This document shows, in pieces, positions 7,868 through 16,481 of a stretch of 29,999 bases of DNA. The notes beneath the pieces are model-generated. The model was not told the DNA's origin. It saw only the letters and a program-made list of their open reading frames with translations, and searched no databases. The position numbers were made by a program, and so were the translations under genes. How positions within the stretch are numbered: position 1 is the first letter of the stretch; each line of letters opens with the position of its first letter. Source of the DNA: an uncultured Lachnospiraceae bacterium (GTDB taxonomy: Bacteria; Bacillota; Clostridia; Lachnospirales; Lachnospiraceae); contig URSA01000022.1 of NCBI GenBank assembly GCA_900550475.1, positions 1 to 29,999 of the forward strand, given 5' to 3'.

Positions 7868-9142
7868 ATGAAGAAACCGTTTGTGACAAAAGAAATGATT
7901 GAAGAAATTGTGAAGACATATCCAACGCCCTTCCATATTTATGATGAAAGGGGAATCAGAGAGAACGCAAAGGCATTGAAGGAAGCGTTTGCATGGAACC
8001 CGGGCTACAAGGAGTTCTTTGCGGTGAAGGCAACGCCCAATCCTTTTCTGATCGACATTCTCAGGGATTACGGCTGTGGCTGCGACTGCTCCTCCCTTAC
8101 GGAGCTGATGCTGAGCAATGCCATGGGCGTGAAGGGGGAGGATATCATGTTTTCGTCCAATGATACGCCGGCACATGAGTTTGCTTATGCGGCAAAGCTG
8201 GGAGCGACGATCAACCTTGACGACATCACCCATATTGATTTTCTGGAGAAAACCATCGGGTACATTCCCAAGACGATCAGCTGTCGTTTCAATCCCGGCG
8301 GATACTTTGCCATTGCCAACAGCATTATGGACAACCCCGGGGATGCAAAGTATGGTTTTACCACGGAGCAGATGTTTGAAGGCTTCCGCATTCTGAAATC
8401 GAAGGGGGCGGAAAATTTCGGGATCCATGCCTTTCTGGCGAGCAACACCGTGAGCAACGAATACTACCCGGAGCTTGCAAGACAGCTTTTTGAGCTGGCA
8501 GTCAGACTGAAGGAGGAGACCGGCGCACATATCACGTTTATCAATCTGTCGGGCGGTATCGGGATTCCCTACAAGCCGGACGAGGCACCGAATGATATCC
8601 GCCTGATCGGCGAGGGTGTACGCAAGGTGTATGAGGAGATTTTAGTGCCGGCAGGAATGGATGATGTGGCAATTTATACCGAGCTTGGACGCTTCATGAT
8701 GGCACCGTATGGTCATCTTGTAACGCAGGCAATCCATGAAAAGCATACGCATAAGGAGTACATCGGCGTGGATGCCTGCGCGGTGAATCTGATGCGCCCT
8801 GCCATGTACGGTGCTTATCATCATATCACGGTGCTGGGGAAGGAGACAGAGGACTGCGACCATAAATATGATGTTACGGGCTCCCTCTGTGAAAACAACG
8901 ATAAATTTGCCATTGACAGAATGCTCCCCAAGATAGACATCGGCGATTATCTTGTGATCCACGACACCGGGGCGCACGGCTTTGCCATGGGCTACAATTA
9001 CAACGGTAAATTAAAATCAGCAGAGCTTTTGCTGAAGGAGGACGGAACGGTTCAACTGATCAGGCGCGCAGAGACACCGAGAGATTATTTCAGTACCTTT
9101 GACTGCTTCGACATTTACAAACATATTGATTTCGAGGCGTGA
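7868..9142 (+). CDS. Diaminopimelate decarboxylase-like PLP enzyme (fold type III)
   Basis: A 424-residue alanine-racemase-fold decarboxylase of the LysA/ornithine decarboxylase superfamily. PLP Lys54 is in FFAVKATPNP; the His stacking on PLP is in GIHAFLASN; the glycine loop is NLSGGIGIPY; ELGRFMMAPYG binds phosphate; and the active-site Cys contributed across the dimer is in GSLCENNDKF. True LysA usually reads CESGD here, so this is a divergent subgroup, and lysine synthesis versus decarboxylation of a related amino acid cannot be settled. Start: the ATG at 7862 overlaps the TrmB stop, but the ATG at 7868 is seven bases from GAGGA and is preferred. It likely forms an operon with the regulator at 7161. 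Confidence 0.85.
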   Translation: MKKPFVTKEMIEEIVKTYPTPFHIYDERGIRENAKALKEAFAWNPGYKEFFAVKATPNPFLIDILRDYGCGCDCSSLTELMLSNAMGVKGEDIMFSSNDTPAHEFAYAAKLGATINLDDITHIDFLEKTIGYIPKTISCRFNPGGYFAIANSIMDNPGDAKYGFTTEQMFEGFRILKSKGAENFGIHAFLASNTVSNEYYPELARQLFELAVRLKEETGAHITFINLSGGIGIPYKPDEAPNDIRLIGEGVRKVYEEILVPAGMDDVAIYTELGRFMMAPYGHLVTQAIHEKHTHKEYIGVDACAVNLMRPAMYGAYHHITVLGKETEDCDHKYDVTGSLCENNDKFAIDRMLPKIDIGDYLVIHDTGAHGFAMGYNYNGKLKSAELLLKEDGTVQLIRRAETPRDYFSTFDCFDIYKHIDFEA

Positions 9143-9178
9143 TGCGGACAAAATCCGGGTGATGAATAGAAAAAACGC

Positions 9179-9210
9179 TTGTCAATCAATGGCAGATATG
9201 ATAATATTAT
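9179..9210 (+). promoter_or_regulatory. Promoter of the tRNA-Leu gene
   Basis: TTGTCA at 9179-9184 is followed by an AT-rich stretch GATAATATTAT (9200-9210) offering -10 hexamers at 15 to 20 base spacing (TAATAT at 17). The tRNA starts 28 bases later. Confidence 0.55.
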
Positions 9211-9237
9211 ACTCGGCTGTTGAAAGACAGGCGCTTT

Positions 9238-9320
9238 GCTGGTGTGGCGGAATGGCAGACGCGGCAGACTCAAAATCTGTTTGTGGTGACACAGTGCGGG
9301 TTCAAGTCCCGCCACCAGCA
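9238..9320 (+). tRNA. tRNA-Leu (anticodon CAA)
   Basis: An 83-base tRNA with a full cloverleaf. Acceptor GCTGGTG (9238-9244) pairs with CACCAGC (9313-9319). The anticodon stem GCAGA/TCTGT holds loop CTCAAAA with anticodon CAA at 9271-9273, reading TTG. A long class II variable arm (about 14 bases, TGTG...CACA) fits leucine. The T stem GCGGG (9296-9300) pairs with CCCGC (9308-9312) around TTCAAGT. The discriminator is A9320. The 3' CCA is not encoded, so CCA must be added by nucleotidyltransferase. It is a single-gene unit. Confidence 0.97.
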
Positions 9321-9324
9321 TGTG

Positions 9325-9366
9325 AAAAGAGAAACATGGCGAAGAAGTCGTGTTTCTCTTTTTTTT
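9325..9366 (+). terminator. Terminator after tRNA-Leu
   Basis: AAAAGAGAAACA (9325-9336) pairs with TGTTTCTCTTTT (9351-9362), with a T run to 9366. It begins five bases after the tRNA 3' end. Confidence 0.9.
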
Positions 9367-9426
9367 GGTGCATCTTTCACGCAGATATGATACAATGAAA
9401 AAGAATTTATTTGGAGAAGGTTTTCT

Positions 9427-9747
9427 ATGGAATGCAAAGAATTTGAGAAGGAAATACCGGCATTTATCGCCAACGATCTGGATGATAAGACCATGCTGCG
9501 TTTTTTGGAGCATATAGAAAAGTGCCCGGACTGTAAGGAAGAACTGACGATACAGGTTCTGATACAGGAGGGAATGGCGCGTCTGGAGGAGGGCGGTGCC
9601 TTTGACCTGCAGGAAGAAATAGACCTGAGGATGAAAGAGGCGCAACGGCGGATCAGACGGCACAGGACGGTGCGCTATATCAGGATTACGCTGGAGCTGG
9701 CAGCGCTTGTGGCGCTGGGCGTACTGGTGGTTTTATTTGTAAGCTGA
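9427..9747 (+). CDS. Small zinc-finger (zf-HC2/ZAS-like) membrane protein, anti-sigma-factor-like
   Basis: A 106-residue protein with Cys3 and His29-x3-Cys33-x2-Cys36 (HIEKCPDCKEEL), the zinc pattern of anti-sigma domains of the ZAS/zf-HC2 type. A charged helix (about 60-80) leads into one membrane segment at about 86-105 (ITLELAALVALGVLVVLFV). The domain would face the cytoplasm, with almost nothing outside, so it cannot sense external signals by a large sensor domain. No ECF sigma factor is next to it, which is unusual for the family. The start has TGGAGAAGG close by. It ends 15 bases before polA and is probably cotranscribed with it. Many zf-HC2 proteins are not proven anti-sigma factors. 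Confidence 0.75.
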   Translation: MECKEFEKEIPAFIANDLDDKTMLRFLEHIEKCPDCKEELTIQVLIQEGMARLEEGGAFDLQEEIDLRMKEAQRRIRRHRTVRYIRITLELAALVALGVLVVLFVS

Positions 9748-9762
9748 CGGGAGTAGAGAGCA

Positions 9763-12411
9763 ATGAGCGAGAAGATTGTACTGATAGACGGACACAGCAT
9801 TATAAACAGAGCCTTTTACGGAGTGCCGGATCTGACCAACGCGGAGGGGCTTCATACCAATGCGGTGTACGGCTTTCTGAATATTATGTTCAAGATTCTG
9901 GAGGAGGAAAAGCCGGAATATCTTGCGGTGACATTTGACAGGAAGGAGCCGACCTTCCGGCATGAGAGATACCCGGAGTATAAGGGGACGAGAAAGCCCA
10001 TGCCGGGAGAACTGCGGGAGCAGGTTCCGGTGTTGAAGGAGCTGCTTACAGCTATGGGAATCCGCATTCTGGAGCATGCAGGATGGGAGGCAGACGATAT
10101 TCTGGGCAGTCTGGCAAAGCAGTCCGAGGAGAGGGGGATGGAGGTGTCCCTTGTTTCCGGTGACCGTGACCTTTTGCAGATTGCAAGCGATCATATCAAG
10201 ATCCGGATTCCCAAGACCAAGATGGGAAAGACGGAGATCGAGGACTATTATGCGGAGGACGTAAAGGAGAAGTATCAGGTGACACCGCCGCAATTCATAG
10301 AGCTGAAGGCGCTTATGGGAGACGCGGCGGACAATATACCGGGTGTGCCCAAGGTCGGCGAAAAGACGGCGACGGAGCTGATGGTCACTTACGGTTCCCT
10401 TGAGGGCATCTATGCGCATGTGGAGGAGATCTCCAAAAAGTCGATCCGGGAGAGCCTGATCGAAAACCGGGCGCTTGCGGATCTGAGTCTGGAGCTTGCC
10501 ACAATCAAGACGGATTGCGAGCTTGCATTCCGGTACGAGGAGGCGAGAGCGGAGGGCTTCTATACCAAGGAGGCGTATGCGATCTGCAAGCGTCTCGGAT
10601 TCAAGAATATGCTGGGAAGATTTGATGAAGCTGCCTCCCAGAGTACCGGAAAAGCGGAGGAAACCTTCCGCACGATCACCGACAGGAAAGAGGCGGAGGC
10701 GTTTTTTAAGCGTGCGGCGGAATCGGAGGAAAAATCCATTTTCCTGCTGGCGGACGGAAAACGGCAGGAGAAGCTGGCGGGTGCCGCATTCGGACTGGCG
10801 GAGGAGGAGACGGTGTTTGTCCCGGTGTCCGAAGAAATTTCGGACAATATGCTTTCGGATGCGATTGCAGAGGTGTCCGAAAAGGGGCAGATTACAGTCT
10901 GCGACAGCAAGAACTGTTACCGCTATCTGCATGATCATGTGCAGGAGAGATGTTTTGATGTATTGATTGCCGCGTATCTTTTGAATCCGTTAAAAAGTGA
11001 TTACGATATAGAGAGTATTGCCGGGGAGCATCTGGGACTGATGATACCCGGAAAGGGAGAGGTGTTCGGAAAGACGGATTACCGGGAGGGCATCAAGGCG
11101 GATCCGGCGAAGTGTGCGCTGTTTGCCTGTTATGGGGCATACGCAGCAAGGAAGGTGAAGGCTGTTCTGGCGGAGAAGTTACAGGAGACCGGAATGGACA
11201 GGCTCTTTGCGGAGATTGAGATGCCGCTGTCCTATGTGCTCTACGATATGGAGCAGATCGGCATGCTGGTCAGACCGCAGGAGCTGAAAGCATACGGAGA
11301 ACGACTTACGGGAAGGATCGCCGAGCTGGAGACGGAAATCCACAAACAGGCGGGCGTGGAGTTTAATATCAATTCCCCCAAGCAGTTGGGCGAGGTTCTG
11401 TTTGAGACCATGAAACTGCCGGGCGGTAAAAAGACCAAGACCGGTTATTCCACCGCGGCGGACGTTCTTGAAAAGCTTGCACCGGAAAATCCCATTGTAT
11501 CGGATATTCTGGAGTATCGCGGACTGACCAAGTTAAAGTCCACCTACGCGGAGGGACTTTCCGCATGCATCGGGGAGGACGGCAGGATCCACTCCAGCTT
11601 TAATCAGACGATCACGGCGACCGGAAGAATCAGCTCTACGGATCCGAATTTACAGAACATCCCTATGCGGATGGAGCTTGGAAGACAGATCAGGAAGGTG
11701 TTTGTGCCGGGGGACGGCTTTGTATTTACAGATGCGGATTACTCCCAGATCGAGCTTCGCGTGCTCGCCCATATGTCCGGCGATGAACAGCTGATAGAGG
11801 CATACCGCAGTGAACAGGACATTCACAGGATCACGGCGTCCAAGGTATTCCACACGCCGTTTGAGGAAGTGACGGATCTGCAGCGGCGGAACGCCAAGGC
11901 GGTGAACTTCGGCATTGTGTACGGCATCAGCTCCTTCGGGCTCAGTCAGGATCTGAGCATTACCAAAAAGGAAGCAGCCCAATATATCGAACAGTATTTT
12001 GAAACGTATCCGGGAATCAAGGCATTTTTGGACGGACTGGTGGAACATGCGAAGAAGGATGGATATGCCGTGACCATGTTCGGCAGGAGACGTCCGATTC
12101 CGGAGCTTTCCTCCGCCAACTTTATGCAGCGTTCCTTCGGGGAGCGGATCGCCATGAACTCCCCCATTCAGGGAACGGCGGCGGACATTATCAAGATTGC
12201 CATGATCAGGGTATGGAGGTCGCTGAAGGAGCAGGAACTTCGCTCCAAGCTGGTATTGCAGGTGCATGATGAACTGCTGATCGAGACGGCGGCGGACGAG
12301 GTGGAGCAGGTGAAAAAAATCCTTGCGGACGGCATGCAGTCTGCGGCAAAGCTTTCCGTGGAGCTTGCGATCGATATGCACACCGGAAGCAACTGGTATG
12401 AGGCAAAGTAA
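9763..12411 (+). CDS. polA: DNA polymerase I
   Basis: An 882-residue family A polymerase used in Okazaki fragment maturation and repair. An N-terminal 5'-3' nuclease domain (about 1-290, beginning VLIDGHSIINRAFYG) is followed by a degenerate 3'-5' exonuclease-like domain (about 300-480) and a complete polymerase domain. Polymerase motif A is DADYSQIELR (Asp659), motif B RRNAKAVNFGIVYG (Lys712, Tyr720) and motif C QVHDELL (Asp836). The exonuclease metal residues are gone: the usual DTE motif reads LADGKRQ, so proofreading should be absent, as in the Bacillus enzyme. GGGAG upstream supports the ATG. coaE follows 31 bases later. Confidence 0.97.
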   Translation: MSEKIVLIDGHSIINRAFYGVPDLTNAEGLHTNAVYGFLNIMFKILEEEKPEYLAVTFDRKEPTFRHERYPEYKGTRKPMPGELREQVPVLKELLTAMGIRILEHAGWEADDILGSLAKQSEERGMEVSLVSGDRDLLQIASDHIKIRIPKTKMGKTEIEDYYAEDVKEKYQVTPPQFIELKALMGDAADNIPGVPKVGEKTATELMVTYGSLEGIYAHVEEISKKSIRESLIENRALADLSLELATIKTDCELAFRYEEARAEGFYTKEAYAICKRLGFKNMLGRFDEAASQSTGKAEETFRTITDRKEAEAFFKRAAESEEKSIFLLADGKRQEKLAGAAFGLAEEETVFVPVSEEISDNMLSDAIAEVSEKGQITVCDSKNCYRYLHDHVQERCFDVLIAAYLLNPLKSDYDIESIAGEHLGLMIPGKGEVFGKTDYREGIKADPAKCALFACYGAYAARKVKAVLAEKLQETGMDRLFAEIEMPLSYVLYDMEQIGMLVRPQELKAYGERLTGRIAELETEIHKQAGVEFNINSPKQLGEVLFETMKLPGGKKTKTGYSTAADVLEKLAPENPIVSDILEYRGLTKLKSTYAEGLSACIGEDGRIHSSFNQTITATGRISSTDPNLQNIPMRMELGRQIRKVFVPGDGFVFTDADYSQIELRVLAHMSGDEQLIEAYRSEQDIHRITASKVFHTPFEEVTDLQRRNAKAVNFGIVYGISSFGLSQDLSITKKEAAQYIEQYFETYPGIKAFLDGLVEHAKKDGYAVTMFGRRRPIPELSSANFMQRSFGERIAMNSPIQGTAADIIKIAMIRVWRSLKEQELRSKLVLQVHDELLIETAADEVEQVKKILADGMQSAAKLSVELAIDMHTGSNWYEAK

Positions 12412-12442
12412 ACCACAGGATCGGAAATAAGGGGGATGACGT

Positions 12443-13048
12443 ATGCGGCTGATCGGCATTACCGGCGGTGTGGGCGCCGGTAAAACAGAGATTTTATCTT
12501 ACATCAGAAAGCACTATAAATGCAGGATCTATCTTGCGGACGAGGTGGCGCGGGATATCCAGATGCCGGGGCAGGCGTGTTATGAGAGGATCGTCGCGCT
12601 TTTGGGAAAGGACATCCTTGCTGCGGACGGGCGGATCGACAGAGGAAAGATGGCGGCGAAGATCTTTTTAGAGACAGAGCTTTTGAACCGGGTGAACGCC
12701 ATCGTCCATCCGGCAGTGAGAGAATATCTGGAGCGGGCGGTGGAGAGCGCGCGGAAGGAAAAAGAGACGGAGCTTTTTTTCATCGAGGCAGCGTTGCTGA
12801 TAGAAAACGGATATTGTGATTTTGTGGATGAGATGTGGTATATTTACGCCGCACCGGAAGTGCGGAGGGAGCGTCTGCAGAAGAGCAGGGGTTACAGCCG
12901 TGAAAAAATCGCACAGATCATGGCGAGCCAGCTGTCGGAGGACGCATTTTACAAGAACAGCGATTTTGTCATAGACAACAGCGGTTCACTTGAGCAGACA
13001 TACAGCCGGATTCGGGAGAGACTGGAGGCATATACGTGGCAGGAATGA
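12443..13048 (+). CDS. coaE: Dephospho-CoA kinase
   Basis: A 201-residue P-loop kinase for the last step of coenzyme A synthesis: ATP phosphorylates the 3'-OH of dephospho-CoA. The Walker A motif GGVGAGKT at 8-15 starts the protein in the family's usual place, and LADEVARDIQMPG (near 33-45), HPAVREY and the lid region match CoaE. Length is standard. A GGGGGATG segment upstream gives the ribosome site. It is placed after polA, a common Firmicutes arrangement, and its 3' end overlaps the next gene by 13 bases. Confidence 0.95.
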   Translation: MRLIGITGGVGAGKTEILSYIRKHYKCRIYLADEVARDIQMPGQACYERIVALLGKDILAADGRIDRGKMAAKIFLETELLNRVNAIVHPAVREYLERAVESARKEKETELFFIEAALLIENGYCDFVDEMWYIYAAPEVRRERLQKSRGYSREKIAQIMASQLSEDAFYKNSDFVIDNSGSLEQTYSRIRERLEAYTWQE

Positions 13049-15165
13049 CATATAAAGGAAAATTGGTATTTGGACTGGACATTGGCACCAGAAGCATCGT
13101 GGGTACGGTGGGCTACCGGGATCAGGATCGCTTTGTGGTAGTGGCACAGTGCGCAAAAGAGCATGAGACGAGAGCCATGCTGGATGGACAGATCCACGAC
13201 ATCAAAAAGGTGGGCGGAACCATACTGGCGGTGAAGGAAACGCTGGAAAAGGAGCTTGGCGGCGCGCTTGAGGAAGTATGTATCGCAGCCGCAGGCCGTG
13301 TGCTCCGCACTGTGACCACGCATGCGGAGATCGTATTTCCCTCAGAGCGGGAGGTGCTGGAGGAGGATGTGTACGCGCTGTCGGCGCAGGGAGTCGAGCA
13401 GGCGTATGCGGAGTTTCTGCCCGCCAATGATACGGGAATGAAATTCTACTGCGTGGGCTATTCCGTGGTACGGTATTATATCAACGGATATGTGATCGGA
13501 AATCCGCAGGATCACAAGGCGTCCGGCGTGGCGGCGGACATCATCGTGACATTTCTGCCGGAAGATGTGGTGGACGGTCTTTATAAAGCGGTGGAGTATG
13601 CGGGACTTAAGGTCGCAAATCTGACGCTGGAGCCGATTGCCGCCATACAGGTTGCCATACCGGAAAAATTCAGGATGCTGAATATTGCGCTGGTTGATGT
13701 GGGAGCGGGAACCTCCGATATTTCCATTACCCGGGACGGGGCGATCATTGCGTACGGCATGATCCCGGTTGCGGGCGACAGCCTGACGGAGATTATTGCA
13801 AGACATTGTCTGGTTGACTTTAACACGGCGGAGCAGATCAAGCGTGCCATGGAAACGGGGGGCGAAATCGCCTATACGGATATCATGGGGCTGCTCCAGA
13901 CAATTACCGGCGAGGAACTTGGAGAGATCCTGAAACCCGCTATAGAGGATATGACGCAGCCGGTTGCAGACTGCATTAAGGAGCTGAACGGTGAAAAGGC
14001 TGTCAGCGCCGTGTTTGTGGTGGGTGGCGGCGGCAGGATTCCGGGCTACACCCAGTCGCTTGCAGAGAAGCTTGGCATTGTGAAGGAGAGAGTTGCCGTA
14101 AGGGGCGAGGATGTGATGGGATTTGTGGACTTCCCCTCTTACGTGAAAAAGGATTCCCTGCTGGTGACGCCTGTGGGAATCTGTCTCAGCTTCTACGAAC
14201 AGAACAACAATTTTGTGTTTGTCACCTTCAATGATGAAAGAATCAAGATCTATGACAACGGAAAGCTGTCGGTGGTGGACGCCGCCATGCAGGCGGATTT
14301 TCCCAATGACGGGCTGTTTCCCAAGCGCGGAAAAGAGCTCAATTTCACGGTGGACGGAAAGCTCAGGATCAGGCGCGGAGAGCCGGGCGAGGCTGCCATT
14401 ATAACGGTAAACGGAATCGCCGCCGACATTCATACGCCCATCAAGGCAAATGATGTTGTCCGGGTGATGCCTTCCACGGCGGGAGCGCCTGCCGCCATGG
14501 AGATCGGCAAACTGCCCGAATACCACCAGTCCATTTCCGTGAGCGTGAACGGAAAGCAGATGGAGCTTCCCAAATTTGTCAGGGTAAACGGCGAGTTGAA
14601 ATCCGGCTATTACGAGATACAGGACGGGGACGAGATCGCCATGCAGGATTACTACACTGCGGAACAGGTGCTGACATTTCTGGATCTGGAGCTGCCGGAG
14701 GGCGCCGCACTCTTTGTCAATAATGAGGAGGCAAAACCGGATACGCCCGTATTTGAAAATTTCAGTGTCGCAATAAAGTTTGATGTGCCGAAGGTGCGGG
14801 AGGCTGCGGAAAGCCAAGATGAGGAAGCGGCATACGAGGAAGAAATTTCCGACGGAAGCCCGGAGAAGGACGCAGAGGCTATGTCCGCGGAGGCGGGGAC
14901 GGAAACACCGAAGTCTGAGAGCAGCGCCGAGGAACCGGCAAAGCCCGAGCCGGTGATCCATGACATTCATGTGGTGGTGAACGGCAGTCCCATTGTGATG
15001 AGAGGAAAAAAGGAATACGTCTATGTGGATGTGTTTGACTACATAGATTTTGATTTGAAAAATCCTGCGGGAAGTAGCATCATTACCAATCTGAACGGGC
15101 AGCCTGCGGAGTATCTGAGGGAAATAACGGATGGGGACGTCATCGACATCCGATGGAAGAACTAG
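13036..15165 (+). CDS. Long FtsA-like actin-fold protein with C-terminal beta-grasp-like repeats
   Basis: A 709-residue protein; ordinary FtsA is about 420. Residues about 8-370 carry actin/FtsA motifs: phosphate-1 GLDIGTRSIVG (Asp15), phosphate-2 IALVDVGAGTSDISIT and adenosine motif VFVVGGGGRIPGY, plus an FtsA-type inserted region (VIGNPQDHKASG..A) after phosphate-1. From about 395 there are repeated segments of the form V/LNG...I.DGD.I.I: VNGIAADIHTPIKANDVVRV (457), VNGELKSGYYEIQDGDEI (near 517) and LNGQPAEYLREITDGDVI (near 688), reminiscent of ThiS/TGS beta-grasp folds. An acidic linker lies at 590-640. It has no C-terminal amphipathic membrane helix. GTG at 13036 is chosen because GGAGG lies seven bases upstream; ATG 13045 is the alternative. 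Role in division or shape is inferred. Confidence 0.8.
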   Translation: MAGMTYKGKLVFGLDIGTRSIVGTVGYRDQDRFVVVAQCAKEHETRAMLDGQIHDIKKVGGTILAVKETLEKELGGALEEVCIAAAGRVLRTVTTHAEIVFPSEREVLEEDVYALSAQGVEQAYAEFLPANDTGMKFYCVGYSVVRYYINGYVIGNPQDHKASGVAADIIVTFLPEDVVDGLYKAVEYAGLKVANLTLEPIAAIQVAIPEKFRMLNIALVDVGAGTSDISITRDGAIIAYGMIPVAGDSLTEIIARHCLVDFNTAEQIKRAMETGGEIAYTDIMGLLQTITGEELGEILKPAIEDMTQPVADCIKELNGEKAVSAVFVVGGGGRIPGYTQSLAEKLGIVKERVAVRGEDVMGFVDFPSYVKKDSLLVTPVGICLSFYEQNNNFVFVTFNDERIKIYDNGKLSVVDAAMQADFPNDGLFPKRGKELNFTVDGKLRIRRGEPGEAAIITVNGIAADIHTPIKANDVVRVMPSTAGAPAAMEIGKLPEYHQSISVSVNGKQMELPKFVRVNGELKSGYYEIQDGDEIAMQDYYTAEQVLTFLDLELPEGAALFVNNEEAKPDTPVFENFSVAIKFDVPKVREAAESQDEEAAYEEEISDGSPEKDAEAMSAEAGTETPKSESSAEEPAKPEPVIHDIHVVVNGSPIVMRGKKEYVYVDVFDYIDFDLKNPAGSSIITNLNGQPAEYLREITDGDVIDIRWKN

Positions 15166-15202
15166 CCTGTCTCAACTGATTATTTATTTGCGGTGGTAAT
15201 AT

Positions 15203-16429
15203 ATGAAAAAGATGCTTATTTTTGTACTTGTTTCCTGTCTGTTGCTGACGGGCTGCCACCGGACAGAGACAAAAAAGGAGAATAGCAGTATCATACCGTT
15301 GTACTCCAAGGAAGATGATGAGAAAGCGGCAGATTACCTTGCGGATCAATACGGGATTGAGAGGGAGAAGACCCCGCCGAAATTGATACTGGACTGTGAT
15401 ATGACATATCTTGGAGATGATGCAATGTGTATGTGTATTCTGGCACAGGCGGATACTTTGGGGTTGATTGACCTGTTAGGGGTGACAATTACAGGAGGAA
15501 ACAATTTTGTAGCATATGGAGCCAATGCAGCATTGAACCAGTTGGAGCGCATAGGAAGAGAGGATATTCCAGTATTGTTGGGAACAGACATTCCCATAAA
15601 CGGAATCAGAAATATGGACGAGCAGGCAAAGGTTGTGGGAAGGATTGATCGTTGGGGAGCAATGTATCACTTTGATGAATACATAGAGCCCGCAATGTAT
15701 CATGATTTGGGTTCCTATTATGAGCGAAAATGGGGCTACTCGCAAACAGATCCACAGCAACAGAATGCAGTTGATTTTATGATAGATCAGGTGAATGCCA
15801 ATAGAGGAGAGGTAACCATAATCGCAACAGGGGCGGCAACCAATGTAGCGATGGCATGTCAGAGGGATGATTCCTTTGCAAGCAATACAGCCGGAATTGT
15901 ATATATGGGGACGATCATAGAGGAACAGGGGACGTTTACGCCATATGCGGATTTTAATTGTTTCTATGATGCAGAGGCATATGATATTTGCCTGAACAGT
16001 GCGTTCCCAACACAGACAATTATTCCGCACGATGCAGCGAAAACGGCAGTCTTAAATAAGGCAGTGTATGATTTAATGGATGCAAAAGACGATACATTAA
16101 TTTCTAATTTGTGGATAGAAAATCAATATAGCTTGTATAGGAGAGACACTAACTATAAATTAAATTGTTCGGATGCGATTGCAGCAGTTGTGTTTCTGAA
16201 CCCCAATGTGATATCGGATGAAAGAATGCTGTCACTTGAGATTAATACAGATACAGGCAGTCCTGAATACGGACATACCTCCGTCGTGGGGGAGAATGGC
16301 AATTTAAAAGTAATTATAGCAGTAAATACCGCATTGTACTGGGATTTTGTTACAGATATGATTTGCCATATGCAAAACAAATCGGACTACCATTATTCTG
16401 ATTTTCAAGAGTTAAACAGTGCGGCATAA
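15203..16429 (+). CDS. Lipoprotein nucleoside hydrolase-like protein
   Basis: A 408-residue predicted lipoprotein. The signal peptide ends in lipobox LLTG-Cys18. The mature part belongs to the inosine/uridine-preferring nucleoside hydrolase fold: calcium-site aspartates in ILDCDMTYLGDDAM (Asp64, 66, 72, 73), the FADFNCFYDAEA-like substrate loop (here YADFNCFYDAEA) and the C-terminal Asp in CSDAIAA. The usual GND between the aspartates reads TYL, so it is an outlying member; hydrolysis of nucleosides or another N-glycosidic bond at the cell surface is inferred. Codon use is clearly more AT-rich than the neighbours (60-base stretches such as 16081-16140 fall to about 27% G+C against 55% nearby), suggesting transfer. 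Ribosome site GGTGG. No catabolic partners adjoin. Confidence 0.8.
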   Translation: MKKMLIFVLVSCLLLTGCHRTETKKENSSIIPLYSKEDDEKAADYLADQYGIEREKTPPKLILDCDMTYLGDDAMCMCILAQADTLGLIDLLGVTITGGNNFVAYGANAALNQLERIGREDIPVLLGTDIPINGIRNMDEQAKVVGRIDRWGAMYHFDEYIEPAMYHDLGSYYERKWGYSQTDPQQQNAVDFMIDQVNANRGEVTIIATGAATNVAMACQRDDSFASNTAGIVYMGTIIEEQGTFTPYADFNCFYDAEAYDICLNSAFPTQTIIPHDAAKTAVLNKAVYDLMDAKDDTLISNLWIENQYSLYRRDTNYKLNCSDAIAAVVFLNPNVISDERMLSLEINTDTGSPEYGHTSVVGENGNLKVIIAVNTALYWDFVTDMICHMQNKSDYHYSDFQELNSAA

Positions 16430-16481
16430 GATGAAAGCACTTTATAGATGATGGATAGCGGACTACATTAGGAGGACACAA

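Noticed and set aside
13342..14970. Long 542-codon minus-strand open frame opposite the FtsA-like gene
   Set aside because: It is a shadow of the plus gene, rich in His/Arg/Leu with no family motifs; G+C-rich codon structure creates such frames.
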